A stretch of 64,000 nucleotides of DNA from Chamaecyparis obtusa (Eukaryota; Streptophyta; Pinopsida; Cupressales; Cupressaceae): contig BSBK01004091.1 in the NCBI GenBank assembly GCA_027943335.1, forward strand, positions 310,001 to 374,000, in the 5' to 3' direction. The notes under the pieces were generated by a model. That model ran no database searches and was not told the origin of the DNA. It was given only the letters and a program-made list of their open reading frames with translations. This document shows, one piece after another, positions 11,690 through 23,269 of this stretch. The position numbers were made by a program, and so were the translations under genes. The number at the start of each line of letters is the position of its first letter. Positions within the stretch are counted from its first letter, which is position 1.

Positions 11690-13570
11690 ATTTGATTTTA
11701 GCTTAAGTTGATGAGTTTTGCAAAATGTTCAAGCGTGTCTTTAGATAAATTCTTTATAGAGGAAGATGTACCTCTATGGTTTAATGTTGTTTGAAGGTTT
11801 TAACTTGTCAACTCCAAGGACGTGTATCTCTTGATGGTGAACTTAACAGAGTTGGTTGTAAAGTTTTTTGACAACACTTTGTACAAAAAAGATTCAGATA
11901 AAAGAACAAAATGATAACCAAACACAACACACACTTCAACTAGTAATTCTAAAATATAAAACCAAGTGTATATTCTTGATTGTTTCCACTGGTCTTTCAC
12001 AAGAAAAGATACCAAGTTATCTACCTAAGGAAAAATTTGTTCAACATGGCTGAAAAAGGTTGCTTACTACTTAACTAGGTTCTAGTAAGGATTCCGTTCA
12101 AAAAGACTTGAGTCTATCCCCCATTACAAAGGCCTCCTGCGACTGGTATGTTGGATTTTTGTGCAATCCCAAAGGACTACTGGAGGAGGTATCATTCTCA
12201 AGGTTTTCCATCATTTACCCCGTTAAGGATAAATACATTTTATTTTATAGTAGGTTGGATTATTGTGGTGAAAGAAATTGTATCCCACTTTGGGTTGTCC
12301 CTCTCACCGGCCTCGCGTAGGAATGTTCTCGGGAGGCGAGCCCTCTAAAGTTCTAATTTAACTAGCACGTTCCTAAAAGAAATCAAATTGTAATGAGAAG
12401 TAGGTCTAGGAGTTTGATTACCCTGAGAAGGTTAAGATAATATCCCTATTACTTACTCACTTCCAAACATGTTTAACAAGATTCTTTCCCAAGCCTTTTA
12501 ATCTAGGGGGATTTGAGCATGTTTGACATTCTGATTCACTATAAAGGCGAAGAATATAGGTCTAATGATTATATCCACAAACAAAGAGGATTAAATTTTA
12601 GTGTTTGTTCATTCTTTTAGCCTTTCTTTCTATTGATCTATTTTGACATGTTCGTCATTTTGATTCACTATGAAGGTGAAGAGCATAGGCCTAATACCAA
12701 AATTTATCAAACAATAATAGACTTTCTAATTAAGCTAGATTTTAAACTTGAAAAGCCACAATTTAAGAAAAATGCAAAGGGATAAGGCTTACCTTATTCG
12801 AAGCTAGCAAAAGGCTAGGAACATTTTTAAATTTTAATTTTTGCATTTTTTTGATACTCACCTAGTGGTGATCTTTCTAGCTCCTAAGCATCCACAACAA
12901 CTGCCACACACGTTAGTTTGACATAAGACAAACAAAGTGAAGGAAAAACAAGACTCTATCAAAATCAAAACCAAAATCAAAGTCAATTAGTAAAAATGAA
13001 CCAATCTAAGCACACACAAAGTGTCTAAACTAAGAAACACACTAATTTAGTAAAAAAAAGAAACCCTCCTAATTAGAAAATAAACTAATCTAATCTGAGA
13101 TAAACAAAATTAATTTGAATGCCAAATTAATCTTAACTAAAAAGCTAAAAAAATCTGAATTCTAAACTAAACTAAAGAAAGAAAAAAAATCAAATTTAAA
13201 TTAAAAACTAAATTCTAATCTAATGAACAAAATTAAATAAAACAACAAAACCTAATTCTACTTAACAAAATTAATCTAGATTTTAAAAAAATCTAACTTA
13301 AATTAATCTAAATTAAAAAGTATTAAAAAAAACTAACACCAATTAAAAGAAAAAACCAAATCTAAAAACTAACAAAAGTAAAATTAAAACTAAAACTAAC
13401 GCATGAAATCTTAAAGTTAAAACAAAAAATTAAGTTTAAAGCTAAGTTAAGTTTTAAAAACTACAAGTTAAGGAAACTAATGAAAAACCAAAAACCACAA
13501 CTAACGTTAGTTTAGCACAAAACTAAATAAATCAAAAAATCATGCCAATAAGAGTGAAACACAACCTCAA
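11690..13570. other. No gene; leader-like and low-complexity DNA
   Basis: From about 12900 to 13540 the plus strand is extremely A-rich, with runs built from AAACTAA and AATCTAA. Nothing codes. On the minus strand this would be a T-rich region upstream of the gag remnant, so it may be leader or LTR of that element. I could not define an LTR pair or primer site. Confidence 0.4.
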
Positions 13571-14030
13571 ACGTGGAATATAGACTAGAAATTGCACCCA
13601 GACGAGGTGCAATGGTATCGGTTAGGAACATATATTTGAACTATATATTTTGGGTGGGTGGGAGAATTGGGATAGTACATGCATCCATGAGACACTTTTT
13701 TTTTTTGGGTTAAATAATGGTATTTACATTGATGTTGTGCAGATGAAGAGAACATTGTTAAGCACATACAATGAGATGGGGCGCTTGACTTTCTTTGTAT
13801 CTAGATGCATGCCATTGTTTTAGCCTGGTCCACTTGCCACATCATAATTGATCTATGCAAGTCTGAGAGCAAATTTTAAAAGTTGATGTAAGCCATATAA
13901 TTAGTAGCAATTGGTGAAATGCCATCAATTTTATAAGAGTAAAATATAAAAAATTTCTTGAAGTATTGTGAAATGGATGAGCATTGAGAATGTTAGAGAG
14001 ATATTTGAAAGACTTGCATACCTTTGGTTT

Positions 14031-15945
14031 TTAGAGAGAGAGTTGTGCTAGGTGAGCTTCCTCTTTTTTCCGCATAATTGTATATAGATTGTTATGCATT
14101 TTGGAGTATCTGTTGTAGGTAAAAGCTGACTGAATATGTAGGTTATTTAATGTCTTGACTTTGGATATTACCGTAAATGTTAGGCCCCGCCTTTCCACCC
14201 TGTCGATATCAATGGTTTCTTTCTGCAACGTTAGGCCTTGGGATATTTGTATGGTTATAGCCCATGCCATTGTGAGCGCTAGTTGTCTTTGAATTTAGAA
14301 AGATACGAGAATTATTGGTATACTTTTGGGGTCTTCTTCATTCCATGAAGGGGCACAATAATTATTGAAACTTGCCACAACATACATTGGAATATCAGGT
14401 GGTTTGGTACTGGGGTTGTAAACAATTTCAAGTACTTCACCAAGAGCTCCATTAACAAGTCCTACTTGTGTCCACATGTTGGTTGTAAGCATAATACATT
14501 GGCCTCTAAAAAGTAGCACATGTTTTTCAAGTTATTCATCAAGACTCATATTGTCCATTGTGCTCCTAGTGCTTGTCGCAGTACTCAATGCAATTGGGCG
14601 GTTCAACATTTTTAACATTTTTCGGTTGTGGATTTTAACCAAATCATTGGTGGCAAACAAATGCATCGAGCTATCAAATATTTCCTTTTCACTCGATGTG
14701 ATATGGTTATTTGTGCATGACATCAGGAAGTCCTAATATTCATGTGTTGGTTTGACATTTCGAATGTTCTGCAACATTTGGCTGAATTTTTGTCGTGTCG
14801 TAGATTCTCCTTATTGTTGGAATACGATTTGTAACATCACAACAATTTTGAACTAGTCCCATAATAATTTGGTAGTTGAACATGATGCGTAGATAGGCTT
14901 GTCCATCACTGGAGGCAATTTTGCGAAATCCCCTACCAAAATTATAGTGGCACCACCAAAGCATAGATGTTGGTTGTGCTGAAATGCCTCATGTAGCCTG
15001 GTATCTATTTTTAGAAATAGTTTTGGGCCTATGAAGCTCATTTCATCAATCATAATATATTTTATGTCCTTCAAATATTCTTGGAATATTGCCGATGCCT
15101 ATCCTTGCAAGGGCTACATTTCTTTAATAGGAACCCTGGGCATGGAATGTATAGTGGATGCATGGATGTTGAATGCAGGAACTCTTGTAGGGGCTAGTAT
15201 CAAAAGTAGACTCTTTCTCTGCGGTGTATGAATTTTGAGTGTTTTTTTTATGTAAGCAATCAAGTAGGATTTACTCGTAGCAGTTGTTTCTTGTATAATT
15301 ATGTGCAATAGTTCAACAAAGGGGCATGTATTATGCTCAGTAATTATTGTGAGTGCCAATTTTTGCTTCTCAGACAAGATATAATCAGGAATGTCAAAAT
15401 TAGATGGCATGCTTTCATCTGCATTGGATTGTTTTTTCATATTTTTGAATTGGGTCACGATTTCATGCAAATGTTGTGGTATTGTAATATGATCCCATAT
15501 GTTATTGCTATCAAACTCTCTCTTACCAAGGATATCAAGTTCATCAAGGGTAACATTGTTTGATGGGCCTATTTGAGAAAAGAATTGCCACTCATTCAGA
15601 TCTATTATCTCTGTCATGTCCATGTCATTATCACTTTCTTCCTCTTCCGAGGTTGTTTCATCCTAGATGTTGTGAACAATGTGCCACACATCATATTTGG
15701 ATGCATTCATCTTCTTCTAATTTGCAATCATTGTTTCCTGTGTAAGGCCTATGTCAGTTTTGATGCTGAGAAAATGTTTGTACAAAAGCAACTCACTCCA
15801 ACAAAACATCTCAAATTGTTCTCAGTCCTCCTTTGGGATGCTATAGAACTTTGGGAATACATTGAAAATTGCTTTAACATCTTTCTCTTTCCATTTACAT
15901 TGTTTGCAGCTTGCAAAGTAGTTGAAATATGAGGGGTCACCTAGA
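14031..15945 (-). pseudogene. Helitron-type PIF1 helicase remnant
   Basis: Minus-strand fragments follow the order of a superfamily 1B helicase. The linker region found ahead of helicase in Helitron proteins comes first (EEQFEMFCWSELLLYKHFLS, near 15820). A decayed Walker A follows (QETTATSKSYLIAYI, where GxxGxGKS is expected). Motif Ia is APTRVPAFNIHASTIHSM. Walker B is YIMIDEMSFIGPKLF (near 15055). Next come GGATIILVGDFAKLPPV, then YDTTKIQPNVAEHSK (near 14800), then GQCIMLTTNMWTQVGLVNGA (near 14500), and the C-terminal ITIQISQGLTLQKETID (near 14265), where HKSQG is expected. Loss of the Walker A glycines, stops and frame changes show it is dead. No Rep/HUH nuclease part or Helitron terminus was found, so a non-Helitron PIF1 source is less likely but possible. 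Confidence 0.8.
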
Positions 15946-17675
15946 GCAGTTAGTTGGTGAAATTAATCCCTCTAACAACAACCATGTTGGATGGAAACAT
16001 GTTGTATTAGGTTTGAACTCAGGTGAATTTAATGGGAAGATGGCCTCCATGCTCAATAGGATGACAACTTGCTCAGTAGAAAAAGAGAAGAAAAGAGTAA
16101 AAGGTCAAGCTAGGTTCAGACCAAAACATTCCACCATTGATCATTGCATCACACTAAGACACCTTATTGAGAGTGTGTGGGAAAAGCAAGGGGAAGAGGA
16201 TTTTTTCTATTTTGTGGATTTTAAGAAGGCTTTTGACACCATTCCTTGGGATAAACTATGGCACAGAATGGAAGAATTGGAGGTCCCAGAAGAGTACATG
16301 GTTGCTATTCATAAATTGTACGAATGAGTTCAAGAAAAAATCAGAACTAAAGAGGGCATGTCATAATGTTTTGGGAGTGACATTGGGGTCAAACAAGGGT
16401 GCCCTTTGTCGCCTGCTCTCTTTGGCCCATACATCGATAAATTGGAAGAGTGGCTAAATAAAGCCAATGGGGGAGGTGTACAATTGTCATTTTATGTGAT
16501 AAAGTTACTCCTCTATGTTGATGACCTTACACTAATTGCAAAGAGTGCACAAGATTTGAGAGAGCATTTGAAGAATCTTGAATCCTTTTGTTCAGAGGTT
16601 GGGATAGAAGTCAATATTGCTAAAACTAAAATCATGATCTTCTCCTTGAAAAATAAAAAATAGCAACACACTTTCATATTCAAGGGTAGCCCGTTAGAAA
16701 TGGTGGAGGAGTACAAATATCTCAGAATTGACTTCCATTCTAGACTAAGTTGGGAGACATGCAGGTCAAAACGGATCCAGGGGGATGGAAGGCCTCCTAC
16801 CTTCTTCAAAATAGATGCAGGAAGCAGAACTTTAGGACTGGAAAACTAGGAAGACCCTCTTTGGTCTTTTAGTGGTCCCAATTATTCTTTATAGATTCGA
16901 GGTTTGGGGGAGCAGCATATCAAATCATAAATTGAGACAAATAGAAAGAATCCATAAGCATCTCATTACTGTTAACCTCAAGGTCAAGGCAATGGTCCCT
17001 TACGAGATCCTTTTGGTAGAGGCGGGTATGTTCCCAATCAAGGCCTCATCAATTATCCGATTGTTAGATTACCTGAAAAAAGTGGGAAGTATGGATAAGC
17101 ATCACTGGCCTAAATTGGTGGTTGAAGAGGAGTTAGCATGTAGGAAAAGAACGTGGAAGAAACAAAACAACAAATGGTTGAGCAAATGGAACATTACCCT
17201 CCAAGAGTGTCCAAACACCAATCTGGAAATAAAGAAATGGGTGTTAGAAAAATTCAGAACAGCCATGTGGACGAATTTGATAGGAAGAAAAAAGGCCTAC
17301 TATGTTAAGGAATTTAATCACACATGGGATCATGGGGATAAAGCTTATTTAGGGTCTACAATTAAAGGAAAGGCCAATATTCTAATTGCTCAGTTAAGGA
17401 CTAGCTCCCACCATTTACAATGTGAAACTGGGAGATGGATGGTCCCTAAAGAGAGGTGGGAAGAGAGAATTTGTGCTCTTTGCAGCAAGGGAGTGGTGGA
17501 AACAGAATGACATTTTATTAAGGAATGTGGGGTGTATGAGGATATTTGCAGTGAGTATAGGGAGTGTTTGCAGGTGAGCAGCATGAAGGAACTTTTCGAA
17601 GAGGCAATATTACACAAGACAACAATCTTCCTAATCCGGATTCACAACAAAAGGAATAGTTTGGAGAAATTGTAG
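15929..17675 (+). pseudogene. 5'-truncated LINE reverse transcriptase, non-L1 type
   Basis: Reverse transcriptase blocks appear in order: GQARFRPKHSTIDHCITLRH, FFYFVDFKKAFDTIPWDKLW, the shifted pieces SNKGA and CPLSPALFGPYIDKLEEWL, then the catalytic LLLYVDDLTLIAKSAQDLRE. The thumb region has VNIAKTKIMIFSLKNKK. The long C-terminal part (from about 16870) keeps one frame of over 200 codons, with WGSSISNHKLRQIERIHKH and RWEERICALCSKGVVETE, then HFIKEC (a CxxC...HxxxxC zinc-knuckle-like end). Frameshifts near 16325 and 16400 and stops near 16663 and 16850 kill it. No endonuclease domain is present. The style differs from the L1 LINEs usual in flowering plants. Confidence 0.85.
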
Positions 17676-18828
17676 CAGGATGCCTAACTTGCTTTTGGTC
17701 CCTTAGACTGGTGGTCTCGTGGACGTCATTAGAAACCTTTCATTTCATTCTTGTTGCAGGATGATCAAGTGCGAAAATGTGAAGAACACATGAAACAAAG
17801 TGTTGGTACTTGAGTAGGCATGGAGAGTAAATGGAGGATACACACATGAGATGTCACAAACAAGGAAAGTTGCAGTGTTAGGTGGGATTGTGTCCTTTGA
17901 TTATCTACGTGACAATCAATAAAATATATTGGATTGCATTTGAAAGTTGATGCATTTTTTTTAATAATATTTTATGGATAGTCAATGTCAATGTGCAGTT
18001 CACACCTGGCTATCACTCTGTCAAGATAAGATGTTTAAAAATTGATGTGATTTGATGTTCATTACTTGTATTTGAAATTGTGCACGCTTTGGTTACGGTT
18101 TTACAGTGCCAACATAGCTCTAAATTTGACTATTGACTCTTCTTGCCAACCAATGCTATTTCATTCATGTTCATAGTGCCCAAAAAACTTAAACAATAAA
18201 AGAATGATTGTTTTAAATTTCTCTTTATTTTTTTTGGTAAAATGATCAGATACGGTCATGTCAAGTCTAGTGGCAATGATCCCTAACAATGGTAATTTAT
18301 GTACTTGTATTTTGAGTACAATTTGAAACATTGGCACTCTAAAGTTGATTGATAGATTTATGACGACTAAATTAGATATTTTTCCTTGCTTCACAGGAGG
18401 ACAACGTCACATTCTAAAACATCTCCTGGGTATAATAAATATTTTATCAAGATTGATGTGACATTTCACCCCTGGCTATCACTCTATTAAGAGGCACATC
18501 AATCAGAGAAGGCTTCTACACTGCCAATAAATCTTTGTTAACCCGCACAAAAAATAATTCATTCAGATGACGCTATGAAGATGGAAAAAAATATTTTTAG
18601 GAAACTTTCAGGCATCTGACATTACTAAATTTGTTCATTTTTAATTAACAATAGCCTATTAGCTAATTATGAACTGCAATTTTTTTTAAAATTTTTAATT
18701 GATTAATTGCATCTTTTGACAAGGTAATCGCGACATCTAAGATGAATATTGTAACACTTTAGACAATGAAATCTAATCTTTTCTATTAAGAATGTGATGG
18801 TTTAGTATGTAAACTATGACGCTCTAAG
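17676..18828. other. No gene; LINE 3' flank
   Basis: The LINE frame ends at a TAG near 17675. Beyond it is AT-rich DNA with a weak direct repetition of CTGGCTATCACTCT at about 18006 and 18472. No poly-A tail or target-site duplication for the LINE was found with confidence. Confidence 0.4.
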
Positions 18829-19494
18829 GGCCCGTTTGGTGCATGGAATTAACCTGGAATAGGAATTATTTAATGTGTGAATAAAATAATTCGTTGTTTG
18901 TGGTATTTTTTGAATTCTCGAATTAGAAAACTAATTCCCATTTTTGGGCCAATGCTTGCATTAATTAATCCCAAAAAAAACTTGGAATTCGTTTCTTATT
19001 CCAGAATAAGGTTTTCATGGATTCGAAATTACAACAAAATGTATAAGTTTTTCGGGTCCGTGCATGAACGGTTAAGGGATTATAATCTTATTTTTTTAAT
19101 AATTTTTTTTGTTTTATAATTTATTTTATCATTTTTTTATAATCTTATTTTTTAAGTTAATAATGCATATTTTAATTTAAAAATATATAAGTTAAAAATA
19201 CATATATATTTTAATTAAAAAACCAGCAACAAAAATGTAAGTTCAAAAAATTAAAATTTGTAAGAAATTTTTTTATTTTTATAATTATAATTTTTTAATA
19301 AGTTAAAAATACATATTGTTCAAATTAATTAAAAAATGAAAAATAATCCTTATTCCAATTCCACATTATGGGATCCAAATGTAGAATAGATTATTCCAAC
19401 TTTCATTTTCAGGATTAATTAATCCGAGAATAGGTCCTTATTCTAGAATAGGCCTATTCTAGATAAATTAATTACATGCACCAAACGAGCCTTA
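18829..19494. mobile_element. MITE with terminal inverted repeats, possibly PIF/Harbinger (Tourist-like)
   Basis: The left end reads GGGCCCGTTTGGTGCATGGA. The reverse complement of the right end reads AGGCTCGTTTGGTGCATGTA, and both continue into AATTAA. Subterminal sequence is also mirrored (CTGGAATAGGAATTA against CTAGAATAAGGACC). It is about 665 bp, AT-rich and non-coding. A three-base TAA at each side (18826-18828 and about 19495-19497) fits the target duplication of PIF/Harbinger elements, though the right boundary is uncertain by a base. Confidence 0.7.
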
Positions 19495-19692
19495 AGTGTC
19501 AAGTGATGCTCCAATTCCTATGACCTCTGAATTGCATCTTTTCTATCTAAGATCTGTGATGGGGCATATATTCTATTGCATTGTTTCACAGTTGTATTGC
19601 ATCAAACAAAATTCTAATGAAGTTGATTTAGACTGTAATGTGTCGTTGCTACCTGTAGCTGCACAACATAAGAAAATATGAAGCACAAGGCT

Positions 19693-19712
19693 TCATGTCG
19701 GGTTCACCATAA
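19693..19712 (-). other. Putative primer binding site
   Basis: Directly inside the LTR end, the minus strand reads TTATGGTGAACCCGACATGA, beginning the TGG expected of a site paired to a tRNA 3' CCA end. The tRNA was not identified. Its distance from the LTR end is the same as at the two other unusual primer sites in the window (35149 and 56316). Confidence 0.4.
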
Positions 19713-20762
19713 TGTCGTAGGGGAAAATATGCAAGGCTTAGACAAACAAGATTAGTAGTATTGTTTTAATTGAAAAAAATTAAACTAACTAATTTATTTA
19801 CCCTACAAACAACGGAAATGAATGCATGATTAACCGAAAATAATCAAACAAGTAAATAAACAAGCATGCAAACCGATCAAATGCCTCAAGCCTTCGTTTC
19901 TTCTCTTTGTTTGGTTTGAAGTGTACACACAATTGTGAATCCAATAGCACTTAGAATTTGAGCTCTGAGAAATAAAAGATAATGATTGCGAAAGACAAAA
20001 CTGATAGAGGTTCAATGCTCAAACTCGTGATCAAAATGTGAGAGATGAGGGTTGTTTTATATAGAAAAGTGGGTTAAGAATGGGCAACCGAGATTGATTT
20101 GAGAAAATCATGATCAACGCATGGGGATGAAATAGACTTGAGAAAGAATTAGTAAGTTTCCAATTTTGAACTAGAAAAGATAAAGGGTAAATCCTGAAGA
20201 TATTTTCAATTTTTGGAGAGATAAATTTGCCAAAATCTGAAAATGGAAAGTTTGAGATATTTTTTTGATTTTAGATTTTCAGAAAATTGACTTTTTGAGA
20301 TTGTGAGGATTTTTAATTTTCAAAATTGAAAATTCCTCATAAATTTATTTATTTTTTTGATATTTGAAGATTTAATTGAATTAAAAATTCAATTAAATTA
20401 GAAAGATGGAATTAGTTAAAATTAAATGGGAATTGAAATTAGAGGAAATTGAGATGAAATTAATTTAATCAAGAAAAATAAATCAATCAATTTAAATAAT
20501 TAATAATAACTATTTAAACTATGGAAGTTTAGAAATTGAATTTAATTAACTAGTAAAGACTAATTAATTATAGGTTTAATTAATTAAATAATATTAATTA
20601 TTTAATTAATATGATGAGAATGATTAAATGATTCAAAGATTGGATTAAAGAGGAATAAAGATGATTAATTAATAATTAAAGAATCATTAATTCATAGAGG
20701 AAATAATTAGCAATTTAATGTTAACCTGCAAGTGTGTCCATTTTTGGGTATCTATAGTTACA
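19713..20762 (-). mobile_element. LTR of a Ty3/gypsy-type element, minus orientation
   Basis: Read on the minus strand it starts TGTAACTATAGATACCCAAA and ends in CGACA, followed by a primer-site-like TGGTGAACCCGACATGAAGC. The interior is very rich in TTAATTAA-type words. A TATA box (TATATAAAACAACCC) lies near 20060, with a plausible short transcribed end after it. The start resembles that of the LTR at 55026 (TGTAATACCCCAAAAATGGG). It lies against the C-terminal end of a copia relic at 20763. Only the LTR and a short piece of leader remain. Confidence 0.6.
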
Positions 20763-21245
20763 TCCTAATCAAATCTCACAAATGAAGGAACTTTATTTTA
20801 GTGAAGGGTTTGGTAAATATATCTACAATCTACTCTAATGTGGAATAATATTGAAGATCAATTATGCCTTCTCGAATAAACTTCCAAATGTAGTGCATAT
20901 GCATCTCAATTTGTTTCATCCTCTAGTGATGAATTAGTTTCTTGATATTTTTATAGTACTCTGATTATCTCAAAAGATGATTATAGGATTTTTGAGTGGA
21001 ATACCAAACTCAATAAGAATTTTTTTAATACAAATAGGCTTAGTGGTGGTATTAACTACCCTTTGATACTCAACCTCTATTGATAAAAGACCAATTTGTA
21101 GACTACTTCTTGCTCAACCAACAAACTAGACCAAAAAAAAGTGAGAAGCAATACCCTAAAGTAGACTTGTAAAAATGATAATCACTTTCCCAATCAAAAT
21201 CTGCATATCCCTCCAAGTCAATATCTATGTGTATCATCGGAAAAT
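20763..21245 (-). pseudogene. Ty1/copia RNase H C-terminal fragment
   Basis: The minus strand near 21210 gives GYADFDWESDYHFYKST and GYCFSLFFG, a decayed version of the copia RNase H start. Near 20910-20790 it gives HMHYIWKFIREGIIDLQYYS and IVDIFTKPFTKIKFLHL, the typical C-terminus of copia polyproteins. Stops are frequent. It is the distal part of the element whose reverse transcriptase lies at 23270-24228, with about 2 kb of foreign DNA between. Confidence 0.75.
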
Positions 21246-21300
21246 GGAAGCACTTCCATTTAGGACTAGTTTAGCCCTCTGAGTAAGTGGTTTGGGGTCA

Positions 21301-22511
21301 TGTCGAATGCCTTGAATGAGTCTTTGACTTGGATTTGGCTTTTTCCCCTATTTTGCCCCATTTTCCACTCCCTTCCTACCTAATCCTGGCAACCTGCTTT
21401 GAGAATTTGAGGTTCTTGACCTCAAGATCAAGGTCGACCTTTTGAGTCAAGGTCGACCTCAACCCTGACCCAAAGTTCAAATTTTAAAATTCAAGGGTTT
21501 TCAGATGTTGAGTTTTAGAAAGATTTATTTCCCGCTTCTAGGTCAGCTGTTTCAGGCTTCGAAATGGTAAACTCTTAAATGATATTTAATTTAGGTCCAC
21601 TTCCAAGGGTGTAGGCTTAATGGGAATTTAATTCTCCTATGCTGGCCTCTCTAGAAGTTTGTGCTCTAGACTAGTATAAAAGGGAAGCCTTCTCCTCTCA
21701 TTTCCATCCATCTACACATCCTCCATCGAAAAGCAAAAATTCAATATCCTCCAAAATCAAGCAATCAAGAAGCAAGCAAGAAGGACAAGGAAAGTATTAA
21801 AGAATTCATCTATCTTCAAGCATTCAATCATTCACGATCTAATTCATTAAGGAGATCCATTGGTAGCCATTGAAGGATTCAATCTCTATGGAGCCCTCTT
21901 GTTGAATGCCTTGAATGGGTCTTTGACTTGGATCTAGATTTTTCCCCTATTCTGCCCCATTTCCCACTTCCTTCCTACCTAATCTTGGCAACCTGCTCTG
22001 ATAATTTGAGGTTCTTGACCTCATGGTCAAGGTCGACCTTCTGGGTTAAGGTCAACCTTGACCCTAACCTAGGTTAGGGTCACCCTTGACCCTGATCTAG
22101 GGTTCAAATTTCAAAATTTGAGGGTTTTCGGATGTCAGGTTTCATAAATATTTATTTCCCGCTTCCGGGTCGGCTGTTTCAGGCTTCAAAATGGTAAACT
22201 CTTAAATGATATTTAATTTAGGTCCACTTCCAATGGTATAGGCTTAATGGGAATTTAATTCTCCTATGTTGGCCTCTCTAGAATTTTGTGTCCTAGACTA
22301 GTATAAAAGGGAATCCTTCTCCTCTCATTTCCATCCATCTACAAATCCTCCATCGAAAAGCAAAAATTCAATATCCTCCAAAATCAAGCAATCAAGAAGC
22401 AAGCAAGAAGGAGAAGGAACACATTTAAGCATTCATCTATCTTCAAGCATTCAATATCCAATTCATCAAGGAACCATTGAAGGATTCAATATCTATGGAG
22501 CCCTCTTGTTG
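21301..22511 (+). repeat. Tandem ~600-bp duplication of an LTR-like promoter block
   Basis: Copy 1 spans about 21301-21900 and copy 2 about 21902-22511. They begin with TGCCTTGAATG and end with ATGGAGCCCTCTTGTTGAA, and most positions agree by eye. Each has a TATA box in AGTATAAAAGGGAA (about 21675 and 22300), followed by a C-rich, then A-rich, transcribed-leader-like sequence. This resembles the U3/R part of a retrotransposon LTR doubled in tandem. Copy 2 carries extra GGTCAAGGT/ACCTTGACC repeats near 22030-22110. Confidence 0.7.
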
Positions 22512-23265
22512 AAGATTCAAGGATTCGAATCCAATTCTATATTCATTTGGAGCATCCACACTTGTGGATTCAAGGATTCGAATCCTCCACAAGGGTTTTT
22601 CAACATAAGCAAGGTGAATTGTTGCATTTACTTTGTTTATTACTGCAATTTCAAGGTTAATTCCAAAACCAAGGTTTGCCCAAGGCAAACCCCTCATCCA
22701 AACAACAAAACCATTTTTTCTAGTAGGAACAGTTACAAAACAATGAATTACAGTGCAAATCTGGATACCCTTTTCAGAAAACTTTCAGGATCCGCAAATA
22801 GAATTTTCATTAGAGCAGTGTAGGTCAAGGTTGACATAAAGGGGTCAGGGTCAACCTTTATTTGGGTCAAGGTTGACCTTTCTCAGAAAAGGAAAAGATT
22901 TTTGGGTTTTCTCTATCTTTGTTTTCCTGTCCCATATCTGGTTGCAAAATTTCTAGAAACTTAGTACAGACATTAGAAAACAATATTTTCTAGATTTGTC
23001 ATACTTTGAGGTTAGTATTTGTCTCCAATTCAATTAAGAGTTTAATACTCTTTTTCATAACAGAAAATAAGGTTTTCTTCTTTGTTCATATTCTTCATCG
23101 ATTGATTCATTTATGCATTGACCATTTTCTTTTGGTTAATCTATTTGGATCTTTCCTTTGGGAACTTGGGGTTAAGAGGAAGATCTTACCTTCTGTAATC
23201 CTATCATACATAGAGATAATTCATATCACACAACATTCACATACATTATATATCACATTTTGATC
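22512..23265. other. Continuation of the insertion in the copia relic; no gene
   Basis: It contains two copies of GATTCAAGGATTCGAATCC (about 22513 and 22563). The second forms a hairpin, CTTGTGGATTC facing GAATCCTCCACAAG. Another cluster of GGTCAAGGTTGACC-type words lies at about 22825-22885. Open frames on both strands are short and unlike known proteins. The right junction with the copia relic lies near 23260. Confidence 0.45.
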
Positions 23266-23269
23266 TATT

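Noticed and set aside
17990..18495. Direct repeat around CTGGCTATCACTCT as a LINE target duplication or LTR pair
   Set aside because: The similarity fades within about 40 bases and the flanks do not fit an element boundary.
22443..22823. Overlapping open frames on both strands near 22.5-22.8 kb
   Set aside because: They have no domain and lie across direct repeats and hairpins of the non-coding insert.
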